A stretch of DNA of 64,000 nt from Clostridia bacterium (lineage in GTDB: Bacteria > Bacillota > Clostridia > Oscillospirales > Acutalibacteraceae), in assembly GCA_017550625.1 (NCBI GenBank), contig JAFZOL010000006.1, forward strand, positions 1 to 64,000, given 5' to 3'. This document shows positions 18,971-27,757 of this stretch, piece after piece. Position numbers and translations under genes: made by a program. Position 1 is the stretch's first letter, and each line of letters opens with the position of its first letter. The notes beneath the pieces are model-generated. The model had not been told where the DNA came from. It made no database searches and saw only the letters and a list, made by a program, of their open reading frames with translations.

Positions 18971-19648
18971 TCAGCTGTTTTTCAGGTTGTGGAAGAAGGT
19001 CATGATGCGGTCGGCAAGGTGGGTGTAGAACCACTCGAACTCGTGCATGATGCCCTGGATGCGGTCGGCGAGGTCGAGGTTGTGCACGCGTCCGCAGACC
19101 TTGCAGACCTCGGTGCCGGAGCCGGCGTACGCCATCGAGGTGCCGCAATAATCGCACTTGGCGTCCTTATCGGCGTCCTTGTGACCGTGCGCGGGTACGA
19201 TATTGAACTCATAGGGGGCGCCGCACACGGTGCAGACGCTCTTGTCGTAACCGGCGGTCGTGCACGTGGCGGGCACGTTGACGGTGTTCGCGGGATCGGG
19301 CGTGTGGGGCGCGAACTCGGTGTTGGTGCCCGTGGCGACCAGACGGCCGCAGTCGCGGCAATAGGTGTCGCCGGTGTAGCCCTTCTGGATGCAGGTGGCC
19401 TCGCGCTCACCGTAAACATAGGTGTTCAGGTGCGGGCCGTAGCCGGTGGGCTCACGGCGTTTCTGGCCGCAGCCGGTGCAGGTATATTCGATCATGCCCT
19501 GCTGGCTGCAGGTGGCTTCGCGCATCTGTTCGCCCTCGTTCCACGTGTGGACGTGCTCTTCGGCGAGGACCGCGGGCACGAACACGAGCATGAGGCTCGC
19601 AAGGGTGAGCAGGACCGCGATCAGTTTTTTCATCTTCGTCATATTCAT
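18971..19648 (-). CDS. Secreted CxxC-repeat protein with amphipathic C-terminal tail
   Basis: 225 residues from ATG 19646-19648 behind AGAGGTG. A signal peptide (KMKKLIAVLLTLASLMLVFVPAVLA) is followed by EEHVHTW and four or five copies of a short unit of the form EATC...Y.CTGCGQ (CTGCG, CRDCG, CTVCG, CDYCG, CKVCG), each with a CxxC pair fit for zinc or disulphides. The end is CKVCGRVHNLDLADR followed by a helix rich in F, W, M and H (HEFEWFYTHLADRIMTFF). The CxxC units are typical of secreted proteins in gut Clostridia; their role is not known to me. It has its own promoter and terminator. Confidence 0.85.
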   Translation of the reverse strand: MNMTKMKKLIAVLLTLASLMLVFVPAVLAEEHVHTWNEGEQMREATCSQQGMIEYTCTGCGQKRREPTGYGPHLNTYVYGEREATCIQKGYTGDTYCRDCGRLVATGTNTEFAPHTPDPANTVNVPATCTTAGYDKSVCTVCGAPYEFNIVPAHGHKDADKDAKCDYCGTSMAYAGSGTEVCKVCGRVHNLDLADRIQGIMHEFEWFYTHLADRIMTFFHNLKNS

Positions 19649-19685
19649 ATACACCTCTCGTTTTTGTGCATTACTTTGCACCATA

Positions 19686-19714
19686 AATATAACACAGACT
19701 CCCGGCGATTGCAA
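19686..19714 (-). promoter_or_regulatory. Promoter of the CxxC-repeat protein gene
   Basis: TTGCAA (19709-19714), 17 bp, TATATT (19686-19691) on the minus strand. Confidence 0.75.
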
Positions 19715-19804
19715 GAGAAAAATTGAGTCATATTTTCTTCGAATTCAGGGGCTTCATTTACAGTCCGTTCACAATTCGCGAGCCCGCGGGGGCGTTTTTC
19801 TCCC

Positions 19805-19847
19805 TTGACAAGAACCGGGTCCGGGGATTAGAATATTCGTATACGAA
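19805..19847 (+). promoter_or_regulatory. Promoter and candidate operator of the transporter gene
   Basis: TTGACA (19805-19810), 18 bp, TAGAAT (19829-19834). Directly at the expected start point lies a perfect 12-bp palindrome, TTCGTATACGAA (19836-19847), well placed for a dimeric repressor. No regulator gene is adjacent. Confidence 0.75.
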
Positions 19848-19864
19848 CACAGGAGACGAATCTG

Positions 19865-22192
19865 ATGGCGGAGCTCTTGCAGAAAATCACGACCGGGATC
19901 ACGGACCTCAAAACCTATTGGAAGCAGCCGCGCCCCGGCGAATACGTGCCCTACCGCGAAGTGGTGATGCTGTCGGTGGGCTGGATGGCGCTGCTGATGT
20001 CCATTTCGTGGAGCATCGGCTTCGGCGTGGGCAACCAGTTCACGGGCATGACGTTGGGCATGGACAACACCGAGCTCATGGTGATGGGGTACGTGTGCAC
20101 CGCCATCGGCTATATCCTGACGCCCCTGAACGCCTGGATCGTGGACAACCTCAGAAGCCGCGACGGCAAGTACCGCGTGTATATCAAGCTCGCCGTGCCG
20201 TCGATGGTATTGACGCTCGTGTCGCTGTGGCTGCCCTATGAGCAGATGAAGGGCCTGAGCCGCTATCTCATGATCGCCGTGCTGTTTCTGATGGGGCAGG
20301 TGCAGGGCTACGTGCAGGGCTGGGTGAACACCGGCGTGACCAACATGGTGCACGTGATGACCCCGAACACGCAGGAGCGCACAAAGATCATGGCCATCAC
20401 CTCGATCATCTATTCGATGGGCTACACGATCAACAACGTGTATTATCCCCTGATGGTGGACGTGCTGAGCCAAAACGGAAACAAGTATACGATGACCTAT
20501 TTCAGGGGCGCCTATACGCCGATGGCGCTGTTCATGCCCCTGGTGCTCGTGGCGTATTTCGGCACGAAGGAGCGTCTGGTGCTGCCGAAATCGCGCATCA
20601 CGAAAATGAGCTTCGCGAGCTCGATGCGCGCGGTGGCGGGCAACAAGATCTTCTGGATCAAATGCGCCGACGGCTGGAACGACTTTCTGGAGGGCGCGAA
20701 GGGCAACGTGTGGGAGTGGATGGTGTACCGCGCGCACATCATGAAGTCCACGACCTACGGCCTGCTCAACACCATCGCCTACAACGCCAACTTCTGGGGC
20801 ATGCTGCTTTCGCCCTATTTCATCAAGAAATTCGGCAAGAAGAAGATCAAGATCTTCAAGAACGTCGCGCAGATCTTTCTGATCGCGTCGTATTTTCTGT
20901 TTTATAAGACCGCTTTCGCCGGGATCGGCCTGTTTCTCGTGAACACGATCGACCGCTTCGTGGACACCGGCAACGTCATCGACGCCGCCATCGAGTCGGA
21001 CATGCGCGACAACCAGCAGTATCTGATCGGCGAGCGCATCGACGGCGCGTTCGGCTTCATCCAGCACTACGCCGGCGGCGTGATCGGCATGGTGACGGGT
21101 TTATTTATCCCGTGGGTGTACCGCAGCAAGGGTTATGACGGCAAGGACCACTCGGTGCTCGATCTGTATAAGGATTACGACGAGACGAAGCCGCTCTCGC
21201 AGCAGACGAAGAACGAAAAATCGGTGCTCTATTCGCTGATGGACACCCTGCTCGGGATCTCGGTGGTGGGCGCGGCCGTGGACGTGCTGCCGTGGTTCGC
21301 CTACGACATCACCGAGACCGGCCAGAAGAGCATGATCCGCGTGATCCGCATCCGCACGCTCGTGGAGGATACCGACGCCGGCGCCGCCGAGGAGGATTCG
21401 GCCTATCTCGAGGGGTGCGAGGCGATTCTGAAAGCGCGGGAATACCGGGACGAAAAGCCCGTGGAGGTGCCGTCGGGAAAGACCGTGTCGGTCGCCCGCC
21501 ACCTGCCGAAAAACACCGAAGAAGAAAAAGCGGAGCGGCTCAGGCGCATCAACGAGGCGAAAAAGGCCATCGAGGACGCCCGCGCGCACAACGAGGAAAC
21601 CGAGATCGCGGATTTCGTCAACCGGGAGCTCGACCGCTTCGAAACCCCGTTCGGAAAAGCGCAGCTCGCGCTTTGCAGGCGCATCGTGGAGAGCGGCCCC
21701 GCGCAGTTCTTTGAACGCGCCGAGGAATTCATTGAGACGGCGAACGCCCTGCCGCAGGGAGAGACCAGAGAGGAGCGCATCTGGCGCAAGCAGGAGGTGC
21801 GCAACGCCCGCGCGACGGTGCGCTCGGCAAAGCTTGCCGCAAAATATTATCCCGAGGGCGTGGTCCCCTTCGACCCCGCCGCTGCCGAGGCCGCCTACGA
21901 CCTGCCGGACGACACCAAAGAGCAGGCGAAGCTCCGCCGCCGCGCCATGAAGGAAACCGCCGCCGCGCAGAGCCTGTATTCGCAGGTGGCGTACCCCTAT
22001 CTCACCGCCGAGCGGACGGTAAACCTGTATGAGGGCTATCAGCGTCTCGACGAGCTGATCGCCGATTACGAGAACGTGAAAGAAGCCCGCGAAAAGCGCC
22101 TCGCCGCCGAGCGCGCGCACGACGAGGAGCTCGCCCTCGAGCGCAAATACGACCGCGAACGCGCGAAAGCCGAAAAGAAGCTGCACAAATAA
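19865..22192 (+). CDS. GPH/MFS-type sugar:cation symporter with long cytosolic tail
   Basis: Residues 1-480 form a membrane domain of about 12 helices of the glycoside-pentoside-hexuronide family. The loop DNLRSRDGKYRVYI matches the family's conserved RxGKxRPx loop; a segment FGKKKIKIFK and a helix with IDRFVDTGNVIDAAIESDMRDNQQY follow. Residues 490-775 are an added soluble part, rich in E, R and K, with strong coiled-coil character (EEEKAERLRRINEAKKAIEDA; KEAREKRLAAERAHDEELALERKYDRERAKAEKK). Typical GPH proteins have 450-500 residues, so the tail is extra. AGGAG lies before the ATG. It is transcribed with the small monooxygenase-like gene 27 bp downstream. Confidence 0.85.
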   Translation: MAELLQKITTGITDLKTYWKQPRPGEYVPYREVVMLSVGWMALLMSISWSIGFGVGNQFTGMTLGMDNTELMVMGYVCTAIGYILTPLNAWIVDNLRSRDGKYRVYIKLAVPSMVLTLVSLWLPYEQMKGLSRYLMIAVLFLMGQVQGYVQGWVNTGVTNMVHVMTPNTQERTKIMAITSIIYSMGYTINNVYYPLMVDVLSQNGNKYTMTYFRGAYTPMALFMPLVLVAYFGTKERLVLPKSRITKMSFASSMRAVAGNKIFWIKCADGWNDFLEGAKGNVWEWMVYRAHIMKSTTYGLLNTIAYNANFWGMLLSPYFIKKFGKKKIKIFKNVAQIFLIASYFLFYKTAFAGIGLFLVNTIDRFVDTGNVIDAAIESDMRDNQQYLIGERIDGAFGFIQHYAGGVIGMVTGLFIPWVYRSKGYDGKDHSVLDLYKDYDETKPLSQQTKNEKSVLYSLMDTLLGISVVGAAVDVLPWFAYDITETGQKSMIRVIRIRTLVEDTDAGAAEEDSAYLEGCEAILKAREYRDEKPVEVPSGKTVSVARHLPKNTEEEKAERLRRINEAKKAIEDARAHNEETEIADFVNRELDRFETPFGKAQLALCRRIVESGPAQFFERAEEFIETANALPQGETREERIWRKQEVRNARATVRSAKLAAKYYPEGVVPFDPAAAEAAYDLPDDTKEQAKLRRRAMKETAAAQSLYSQVAYPYLTAERTVNLYEGYQRLDELIADYENVKEAREKRLAAERAHDEELALERKYDRERAKAEKKLHK

Positions 22193-22219
22193 AAATCTTC
22201 ACCGGGAGGGAGTTTCATT

Positions 22220-22513
22220 ATGATCAAGATCGTCGCGAAGAAACACATAAGGCCCGAAAACGAGGCGCTGTTCCTCGAGACCGCGAAGGAGCTCATCGAG
22301 AAGAGCCGCGCGGAGGACGGCTGCGTTTTCTACACCATCAACCGCTCGCTGCGGGAAGAGAACGTGCTGGCGTACGTCGAATGCTGGCGCGACCGCGAGG
22401 CCATCGCAGCGCATAACGCCAGCGAACACTTCCGCCGCCTCGTGCCCGTGCTCAACGCCATGTGCGACGAGAGCTTTTTGCCGGAACTGTACGAAGAGAT
22501 CGAAGTTGAATAA
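22220..22513 (+). CDS. Antibiotic biosynthesis monooxygenase (ABM) domain protein
   Basis: 97 residues, a single ABM ferredoxin-like fold: IKIVAKKHIRPENEALFLETAKELIEKS, EDGCVFYTINRS, AYVECWRDREAIAAHNASEHFRRL. Members such as YgiN act on quinones or other small aromatic compounds, usually as dimers; the substrate is unknown here. It follows the symporter closely and ends at a strong terminator, so the two likely form one unit. Confidence 0.88.
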   Translation: MIKIVAKKHIRPENEALFLETAKELIEKSRAEDGCVFYTINRSLREENVLAYVECWRDREAIAAHNASEHFRRLVPVLNAMCDESFLPELYEEIEVE

Positions 22514-22517
22514 CAAG

Positions 22518-22547
22518 AAAAAGAACGCCCCGCGGGGCGTTCTTTTT
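22518..22547. terminator. Bidirectional terminator
   Basis: Fourteen-bp inverted repeat AAAAAGAACGCCCC/GGGGCGTTCTTTTT with a GC loop. It closes the symporter/ABM unit and the convergent lipoprotein gene. Confidence 0.92.
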
Positions 22548-22559
22548 CATTGCGGTTCG

Positions 22560-22883
22560 TTACTGCTTCACGAATTCCTGACCGTCGATCACGATGGTCT
22601 TGCCGTCGCGGCTGAAGGTCTTGGTCACGCTGGTGGAGATGCCGAGGATCTCGTAGGTGAAGGTGATGTTGCCGTCCTCGATCACGTAGGTGCCGCTGAT
22701 GTTCAGCCCCAGGGCGGACATCGTGACGCCGCCTTCTTTCGTGAAGGTGATGGTGCCGGAGATCGTGTCCTTGGCGACGTAGCTGCCTTCGAGCTTGTTG
22801 CCGGCGCAGGCGGCAAAGGCGAACAGCATGGCCGCGATCAGCGTGAGGGCGACGGCGGCTTTGAGCAGGGATTTGGTTTTCAT
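22560..22883 (-). CDS. Small lipoprotein, DUF5640-like
   Basis: 107 residues from ATG 22881-22883 behind AAGGAGG. The signal peptide MKTKSLLKAAVALTLIAAM ends in FAAC, a plausible lipobox, so the mature protein would be anchored by its N-terminal cysteine. The remainder is an all-beta domain (GSYVAKDTISGTITFTKEGGVTMSALG, SGTYVIEDGNITFTYE, FSRDGKTIVIDGQEF) like the small lipocalin-type repeats of Bacillota lipoproteins. The function is unknown. The promoter is divergent from that of the GH3 gene. Confidence 0.85.
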   Translation of the reverse strand: MKTKSLLKAAVALTLIAAMLFAFAACAGNKLEGSYVAKDTISGTITFTKEGGVTMSALGLNISGTYVIEDGNITFTYEILGISTSVTKTFSRDGKTIVIDGQEFVKQ

Positions 22884-22970
22884 GCGCGTTTCCTCCTTTT
22901 TCATCATGAACAGCCGCGTGGGGCTGAAAATGATCCGTTTTCCGGCGGGCGAAACCCGCCCGTCACGTTC

Positions 22971-22999
22971 AGCATATCACAAGTCGGCGCATAAATCAA
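22971..22999 (-). promoter_or_regulatory. Promoter of the small lipoprotein gene
   Basis: TTGATT (22994-22999), 17 bp, TATGCT (22971-22976), with an extended -10 (TGTGATATGCT). The transcript begins with a GC hairpin (GGCGGGTTTCGCCCGCC). Confidence 0.75.
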
Positions 23000-23009
23000 T
23001 CCTTTGCGC

Positions 23010-23038
23010 TTGTGTTTTTTTCGCGGGCGTGATATGAT
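23010..23038 (+). promoter_or_regulatory. Promoter of the GH3 gene
   Basis: TTGTGT (23010-23015), 17 bp, TATGAT (23033-23038) with an extended -10 (GTGATATGAT). It lies back to back with the lipoprotein promoter; the two -35 boxes are 10 bp apart. Confidence 0.75.
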
Positions 23039-23084
23039 GGAAGCAGAATGCTCCCGCGCGGCGGGAGGAACGGAGGCGTGCCGG

Positions 23085-25151
23085 ATGGAGATCAGGAACT
23101 ATAACGACGCGGTGAAGGCGTACCGCGCCGACAGGACGGACGAAACGCTTTACGCGGCGGCGAAGGCGCTGTGCGATGAGCTTACGTCCCTCGAAAAGCT
23201 CGGGATGCTCGCGGGCAAGCGCTTTTTCGCGCGCAACGGCCGCGACCTCATTTTGAAGGGGCAGAAATATAACTGCCGCCCGTGCGTCGGCGGCGGCGTG
23301 AAGCGGCTCGGCATTCCGGAGATCGCGTTTTCGGACGGCCCGCGCGGCGTGGTGATGGGCCACAGCACCTGCTTTCCGGTGCCGATGGCGCGCGGGGCGG
23401 CCTTCGACGAGGAACTGGAATACGAGATCGGCAAGGTGATCGCCGACGAGGTGACGGCGCGGGGCGGCAACTATTTCGCCGGGATCTGCATCAACCTGCT
23501 GCGCAATCCCCGCTGGGGCCGCGCGCAGGAGACCTACTGCGAGGACCCGTTTTTACTCGGCAAAATGGGCGAGGCGCTCACGAAGGCGGTGCAGGAGAAG
23601 GGCGTGATCGCCTGCCCGAAGCACTACGCCGTGAACAGCATCGAGAACATCCGCTTTGACGTGAACGTCCTTTCGGACGAGAAGACCCTGCACGAGGTGT
23701 ATCTGCCGCACTTCAAACGCTGCGTGGACGCGGGTGCGATGTCGATCATGGGCGCGTATAACCTGTTCCGCTGCGAGCACTGCTGCGAGAGCAGATATCT
23801 GTTAAAAGACGTGCTGCGCGACCAATGGGGCTTTACGGGCTTCACGATCTCGGACTTTCTGATGGGCGTGCGAAACGCCCCGAAGGCGCTGAAAGCCGGC
23901 CTCGACATGGAGATGCCGCAGCGCCTCAGATACGTTTCTTTGCCGCTCGATCTCAAGCGCGGAAAAGTGACGTGGGACGACGTGGACGCGAGCGTACAGA
24001 GCATTCTGCGGGCGCTCATCAAGATCACGCCGGACAAAAAAACGGCGTCGAAGAGCGTGGTGGCGTGCGGGAAACACACTTCACTCGCGAAGAAGGCGGC
24101 GCTGGAGGGCACGGTGCTCCTCAAAAACGACGGCGTGCTGCCGCTGCCCAAAGGAAAGAAGATCGCGGTGATCGGGCGCTACGCGAACAAGGCGAACGTG
24201 GGCGATCACGGGTCGAGCTCGGTGACCGCACCCTATACCGTGACGCCGTATATGGGCCTGAGGCACGTCTACGGCAAAGAGAACGTCGTGCTGTGCGAGG
24301 GGACGGACTTCCGCGCAAAGGAAGAAGAGATCCGCGCCTGCGACGCGGTGCTGCTGTGCGTGGGCAGCGACTATAAGCAGGAGGGCGAGAACCTCGCGAA
24401 CTTCTCGAAAAAGGACGGCGTCGCGGACAGAGCCATGGGCGGCGACCGGTCGTCGCTCAGGATCCCTGCCGAAGAGGTGGCGCTCATCATGGACGCGTGC
24501 GACGCCTTCGACAACGTGATCGTGGAGATCGTGGGCGGCAGCGCCTACGTGATCGAGGAGTGGAAGGACAGAGCGAACGCGATCCTTCACGCGTTTTACG
24601 GCGGCATGGAGGGCGGCAACGCTCTGGCGGAGCTCATCTCCGGCCAAGCGAACCCCTGCGGGCACCTGCCGTTCACGATGGCGAAGGACGAGGACGACTA
24701 CCCCGCGTTTTTGTTCCCGAGCGCGAAGACGCGCGATATCACCTACGGGTATTACCACGGCTACACCCTGCTCGACAGAGAGAAAAAGGAGGCGGCCTTC
24801 CCCTTCGGCTTCGGGCTGTCGTATACGGAATTTGAATATTCGGATATGAAAGCCTTCGACCGCGGGGACGCGGTGGAAATCACGCCGGGTGTGAAGAACG
24901 TCGGCGAACGCGACGGCAAGACCGTTGTGCAGGTGTACGCCGGCGCGCCGGGCGACCACCCGGTGAAGCTGCTCAAGGGCTTCAAAAAGGTGCTCGTGAA
25001 GGCCGGGGAGACCGTTGAGGTGACTGTCAGGATCGACAAAAATGATTTGAAATTCTATGACCCCGAAACGAAGTCGTGGTACCTCGAAGACGATTATACG
25101 TTTTTCGTGGGGCAGCACAGCGCCGACACGGTCGCCGTGAAGGCGGAATGA
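23085..25151 (+). CDS. Glycoside hydrolase family 3, beta-glucosidase-like
   Basis: 688 residues from ATG 23085, behind GGAGG; an upstream ATG lies within the promoter -10 box and is excluded. The order is the standard GH3 (alpha/beta)8 domain with GLxD-like FSDGPRGV, RNPRWGRAQETYCEDPFLLG, KHYAVNS and the nucleophile Asp near residue 257 in TISDFLMG. Next comes the alpha/beta sandwich (LLKNDGVLPLP, IAVIGRYANK) and a C-terminal fibronectin-like domain (GFGLSYTEFEYSD...GDHPVKLLKGFKKV). There is no signal peptide, so it is cytosolic and probably splits imported beta-glucosides or xylosides. The next gene follows by 36 bp. Confidence 0.95.
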   Translation: MEIRNYNDAVKAYRADRTDETLYAAAKALCDELTSLEKLGMLAGKRFFARNGRDLILKGQKYNCRPCVGGGVKRLGIPEIAFSDGPRGVVMGHSTCFPVPMARGAAFDEELEYEIGKVIADEVTARGGNYFAGICINLLRNPRWGRAQETYCEDPFLLGKMGEALTKAVQEKGVIACPKHYAVNSIENIRFDVNVLSDEKTLHEVYLPHFKRCVDAGAMSIMGAYNLFRCEHCCESRYLLKDVLRDQWGFTGFTISDFLMGVRNAPKALKAGLDMEMPQRLRYVSLPLDLKRGKVTWDDVDASVQSILRALIKITPDKKTASKSVVACGKHTSLAKKAALEGTVLLKNDGVLPLPKGKKIAVIGRYANKANVGDHGSSSVTAPYTVTPYMGLRHVYGKENVVLCEGTDFRAKEEEIRACDAVLLCVGSDYKQEGENLANFSKKDGVADRAMGGDRSSLRIPAEEVALIMDACDAFDNVIVEIVGGSAYVIEEWKDRANAILHAFYGGMEGGNALAELISGQANPCGHLPFTMAKDEDDYPAFLFPSAKTRDITYGYYHGYTLLDREKKEAAFPFGFGLSYTEFEYSDMKAFDRGDAVEITPGVKNVGERDGKTVVQVYAGAPGDHPVKLLKGFKKVLVKAGETVEVTVRIDKNDLKFYDPETKSWYLEDDYTFFVGQHSADTVAVKAE

Positions 25152-25187
25152 CCCCGTGTTTGATCAAAGCGAAAAGGAGGAACCGTC

Positions 25188-26345
25188 ATGCAGCAAATCT
25201 TTGAGAAGCTCACCGCGGCGCTGCTCTCGCTGCTCGCGATATTCGGCGTGTCGACGGCGCCCGCGCGCCCCGCGGCCGAAGACCTTTCACCCGTTGAGAT
25301 CTCGCGCCCGGACTACGCCGCCCTTGCCGAGGAGGAGGCGGAGTGGCTGTGGAGCCAGTTCCTGCCCAACGGCGCCATCGCGTTTTATTACCACGACAAC
25401 GGCGAGGTGACCGTGAACCCGTATTTTTCGACCTACGCCGCGATCGCGCTGACGGCCTACGACGGGTCGCCCAAAGCGGGAAGGCGCATCAAGGGGTTCA
25501 TCGAGTGGTATTTTTCGCACATGAACACGTGGAAGGACGATATCGTGCCCGGGTCGATCTACGATTACACGGTCACGATGAAAGACGGCGCGATCGTGTC
25601 GGAACAGTCCACGGGCAAATACGACTCCACCGACTCTTACAGCGCGTTTTTCCTGCGCCTGTTGTGGGATTACGCCGAGCGGTACGGGGACTATGAGCTT
25701 TTGAAGGCGCACGCTTCGGAGATCAAAACGCTTTTGAACGTCATTTATCTGACGCGGGCGCACGGCTACACCTTCGCGAAGCCCGCCGACCTGCACGTCT
25801 ATCTGATGGACAACTGCGAGGTGTATACGGGCCTCACGGCGGCGGAAAAAATCGGCGATGCCATCGGCGACGACTGCCTCACGCAAAAAGCCGCCAAAGC
25901 CGCCGACGTGTACCGCACGCGATTTCTCAAGGACTGGTACCGCGGCGGGCGCTTCACCTATCAGATGCTCGCCCTGCCGGTGTGGGGCTACGTCGACGCA
26001 GACCCGCTCTTTTCGTGGGACAACTTTTATCCCGACGCGGCGGCGCAGGTGTATCCGGTGCTGTGGGACGTCATCTCGCCCGACAGCCCTGAGGCAAAGC
26101 TCGTGTATGAGAACTTCTGCGAAAGCTGGAGCTGGGAGACGATGGAGTACGTGAGAAGCGGGGCGGAGGTCTATTACTGGGGCGCACTGGCGCTCGCCGC
26201 GGCGAAGATGGGGGATGAGGCGCGCGTGAATACGTACCTCCATTATTATCGGCAGCGCGTGTCGCCGGAGCGCGCGTATCCGCTTTACTGCTTCGATTCG
26301 GCGATGGTGCTGATGACGCTGATCACCATGATGAATGCGGCGTAA
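25188..26345 (+). CDS. Secreted alpha/alpha-barrel glycosidase-like protein
   Basis: 385 residues. ATG 25188 follows AAAAGGAGGAACC. The N-terminal 25-30 residues (LTAALLSLLAIFGVSTAPARPA) form a signal peptide. The remainder has the helical, aromatic pattern of a six-hairpin glycosidase: EWLWSQFLPNGAIAFYYHDNGEVTVNPYFS, GFIEWYFSHMNTW, KYDSTDSYSAFFLRLLWDYAERYGD, MDNCEVYTGL. Acidic residues in DSTDSY and DNFYPD are possible catalytic groups. I do not recognise the precise family. Its place behind the GH3 gene suggests it acts outside the cell on the same glycan. Confidence 0.8.
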   Translation: MQQIFEKLTAALLSLLAIFGVSTAPARPAAEDLSPVEISRPDYAALAEEEAEWLWSQFLPNGAIAFYYHDNGEVTVNPYFSTYAAIALTAYDGSPKAGRRIKGFIEWYFSHMNTWKDDIVPGSIYDYTVTMKDGAIVSEQSTGKYDSTDSYSAFFLRLLWDYAERYGDYELLKAHASEIKTLLNVIYLTRAHGYTFAKPADLHVYLMDNCEVYTGLTAAEKIGDAIGDDCLTQKAAKAADVYRTRFLKDWYRGGRFTYQMLALPVWGYVDADPLFSWDNFYPDAAAQVYPVLWDVISPDSPEAKLVYENFCESWSWETMEYVRSGAEVYYWGALALAAAKMGDEARVNTYLHYYRQRVSPERAYPLYCFDSAMVLMTLITMMNAA

Positions 26346-26373
26346 ATGCGGCAAAAGCGAACGACAAAAAGAG

Positions 26374-26407
26374 AAAGCAGGCTGAAATCAAAATCAGTCT
26401 GCTTTTT
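26374..26407 (+). terminator. Terminator of the GH3 unit
   Basis: Stem AAAGCAGGCTGA/TCAGTCTGCTTT with one mismatch, followed by TTTTTT, 30 bp after the stop. Confidence 0.85.
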
Positions 26408-26448
26408 TCATGCGTTTTTTACAGACGCCTCTGCACACTGTCGTCTGA

Positions 26449-26619
26449 ATGAAGACGGGCTTCGCCCTGATGAAGTCACTCGCTTCGCTCGTTCATGAAG
26501 ACGGCGGCAAAAGCCGCCTAATGAAGCGAAGTCGCCCCGCAGAGCATTCGCTCCGCAGGAGCGACTTCATTTCTTCATTAGCGAAGCGACTTCATTAGCC
26601 CGCTTGCGGGCGACTTCAT
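26449..26619. repeat. Hairpin array bounded by ATGAAG / CTTCAT
   Basis: 171 bp composed of four forward units that each begin ATGAAG, then four units that each end CTTCAT. Most carry a small hairpin (GGGCTTCGCCC, GGCGGCAAAAGCCGCC, GCTCCGCAGGAGC, CCCGCTTGCGGG). The last CTTCAT contains the stop codon of the hydrolase gene at 26616-26618, so the array abuts that gene. The 42-codon frame it opens (26470-26598) is a by-product of the repeat. Confidence 0.8.
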
Positions 26620-27626
26620 TTCGAAGCGGACGGGATCTTGTCTTTCAAAAAGGCGTCCACGGTCTTCCAGTAGAGGGCGGGGTTCGTGTAGATCGACTGG
26701 GCGTGGTCGGCGCCCTCGATGGGCTGTTTGACCTTCGGCGCGGCGCAGGCCTCGTAAAGCCGGTCCATCATCGGGAAGGGCACGAAGTTGTCGGCGGTGC
26801 CGTGCAGGAACGCCGTGGGCGTGACGCTGCGCGCGACCGCGTCGATGGGCACGTTTTTGCGGATATCGTGGTTGCCGCGCAGGATGGACACGGCGTTCAT
26901 CGCGTGCACGAGCGGAAACGCCGGAAGCTTGGCGTAGAGCTTGACGACGTTGGCGTATTGCTCCCAGCAGCTCGTGAAGCCGCAGTCGGCGACCGCAGCC
27001 TTCACATTTTCGGGCAGGTGTTCGCCGGTGGCGAGCATCACGGTGGCGGCGCCCATGGAATAGCCGTGCAGCAAAATCTCGGCCGCGGGGTCGAGAGCGA
27101 CGACGTAGTCGATCCACGCGAGAAGGATATCCTTGTCGCGGTAGGCCATGGTGCAGTAGTGCTTTTCGTCGTTGCCCCAACCGCGCAGCGACGGGCAGAT
27201 GCAGTTGTAGCCCTGCGCGTGGTAGTGCTCGGCGAACACGCCGACCGACGCGGGCTCGGAGTTATAGCCGTGGCAGAGCAGCGCCCATTTGTGAGACGGC
27301 TCTTCGGCCGGGATGATATAGGCGTGGATGCGCCCGGTGGCGGCGGCGGTGATCACCCGGTCGTCGCCCTTATGGGCCGTGAACCAGTCCGGCTCGGCGG
27401 GGGCGGGCGTCTCATCAGCGGGGGCTGCGGTGCGCGTCGGCTCGGCCGGGGCGGGAGCATCGACCGGAACGGGATCCTCGCGGTCGTCGAACAGCCTGAC
27501 GAAGAAGGGGTTCAGCCTCGTGTTCAGCGCGCATTCGTAAATGACGGCGGCAAGGCCCATTACGGCGGCGACGCCGATGAAGCCGGCCTTGACAACGGTT
27601 TTCGCAACGGTTTTGGCGGAGGGCAC
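26616..27626 (-). CDS. Alpha/beta-hydrolase with N-terminal membrane anchor
   Basis: 336 residues from GTG 27624-27626, with AAAGGAG 8 bases upstream. Residues 10-35 form a membrane helix (AGFIGVAAVMGLAAVIYECAL), and residues 45-75 are a Pro/Ala linker. The hydrolase domain has WALLCHGYNSEPAS (oxyanion region), LRGWGNDEKHY, the nucleophile serine in LHGYSMGAATVML, an acid in GTADNFVPFPM and a histidine in EGADHAQS. This looks like a member of the serine aminopeptidase/esterase group tethered to the membrane with the enzyme outside. The substrate is unknown. Its stop codon lies within the adjoining hairpin array. Confidence 0.9.
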   Translation of the reverse strand: MPSAKTVAKTVVKAGFIGVAAVMGLAAVIYECALNTRLNPFFVRLFDDREDPVPVDAPAPAEPTRTAAPADETPAPAEPDWFTAHKGDDRVITAAATGRIHAYIIPAEEPSHKWALLCHGYNSEPASVGVFAEHYHAQGYNCICPSLRGWGNDEKHYCTMAYRDKDILLAWIDYVVALDPAAEILLHGYSMGAATVMLATGEHLPENVKAAVADCGFTSCWEQYANVVKLYAKLPAFPLVHAMNAVSILRGNHDIRKNVPIDAVARSVTPTAFLHGTADNFVPFPMMDRLYEACAAPKVKQPIEGADHAQSIYTNPALYWKTVDAFLKDKIPSASK

Positions 27627-27658
27627 AGGATCATCTCCTTTTTGTTTTTCCGAACAAC

Positions 27659-27687
27659 AGGATACCATAAAACCGCGGGCGATGCAA
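27659..27687 (-). promoter_or_regulatory. Promoter of the alpha/beta-hydrolase gene
   Basis: TTGCAT (27682-27687), 17 bp, TATCCT (27659-27664) on the minus strand. Confidence 0.65.
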
Positions 27688-27697
27688 GCGGGAATTC

Positions 27698-27724
27698 GAA
27701 AAAGGCGCCGCAAAATGCGGCGCC
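27698..27724 (-). terminator. Terminator of the SGNH hydrolase gene
   Basis: Perfect eight-bp stem GGCGCCGC/GCGGCGCC, loop of five, followed by TTTTTTC on the minus strand. Confidence 0.9.
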
Positions 27725-27757
27725 CGTGCTGTTAAAACACGATTCGGTAAAACGCGA

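Noticed and set aside
23004..23084. Longer N-terminus of the GH3 enzyme
   Set aside because: The upstream start codons fall inside the -35/-10 promoter boxes; the ribosome site and protein alignment support ATG 23085.
26470..26598. 42-codon frame beginning MKSLASLVHEDGGKSRL inside the hairpin array
   Set aside because: The frame arises because the border word is ATGAAG. It has no ribosome site and no promoter, and both strands of the array show similar accidental frames.
26449..26619. CRISPR array
   Set aside because: Border words are only six bases, units are of unequal length, the second half is inverted, and no cas gene is present in the window.
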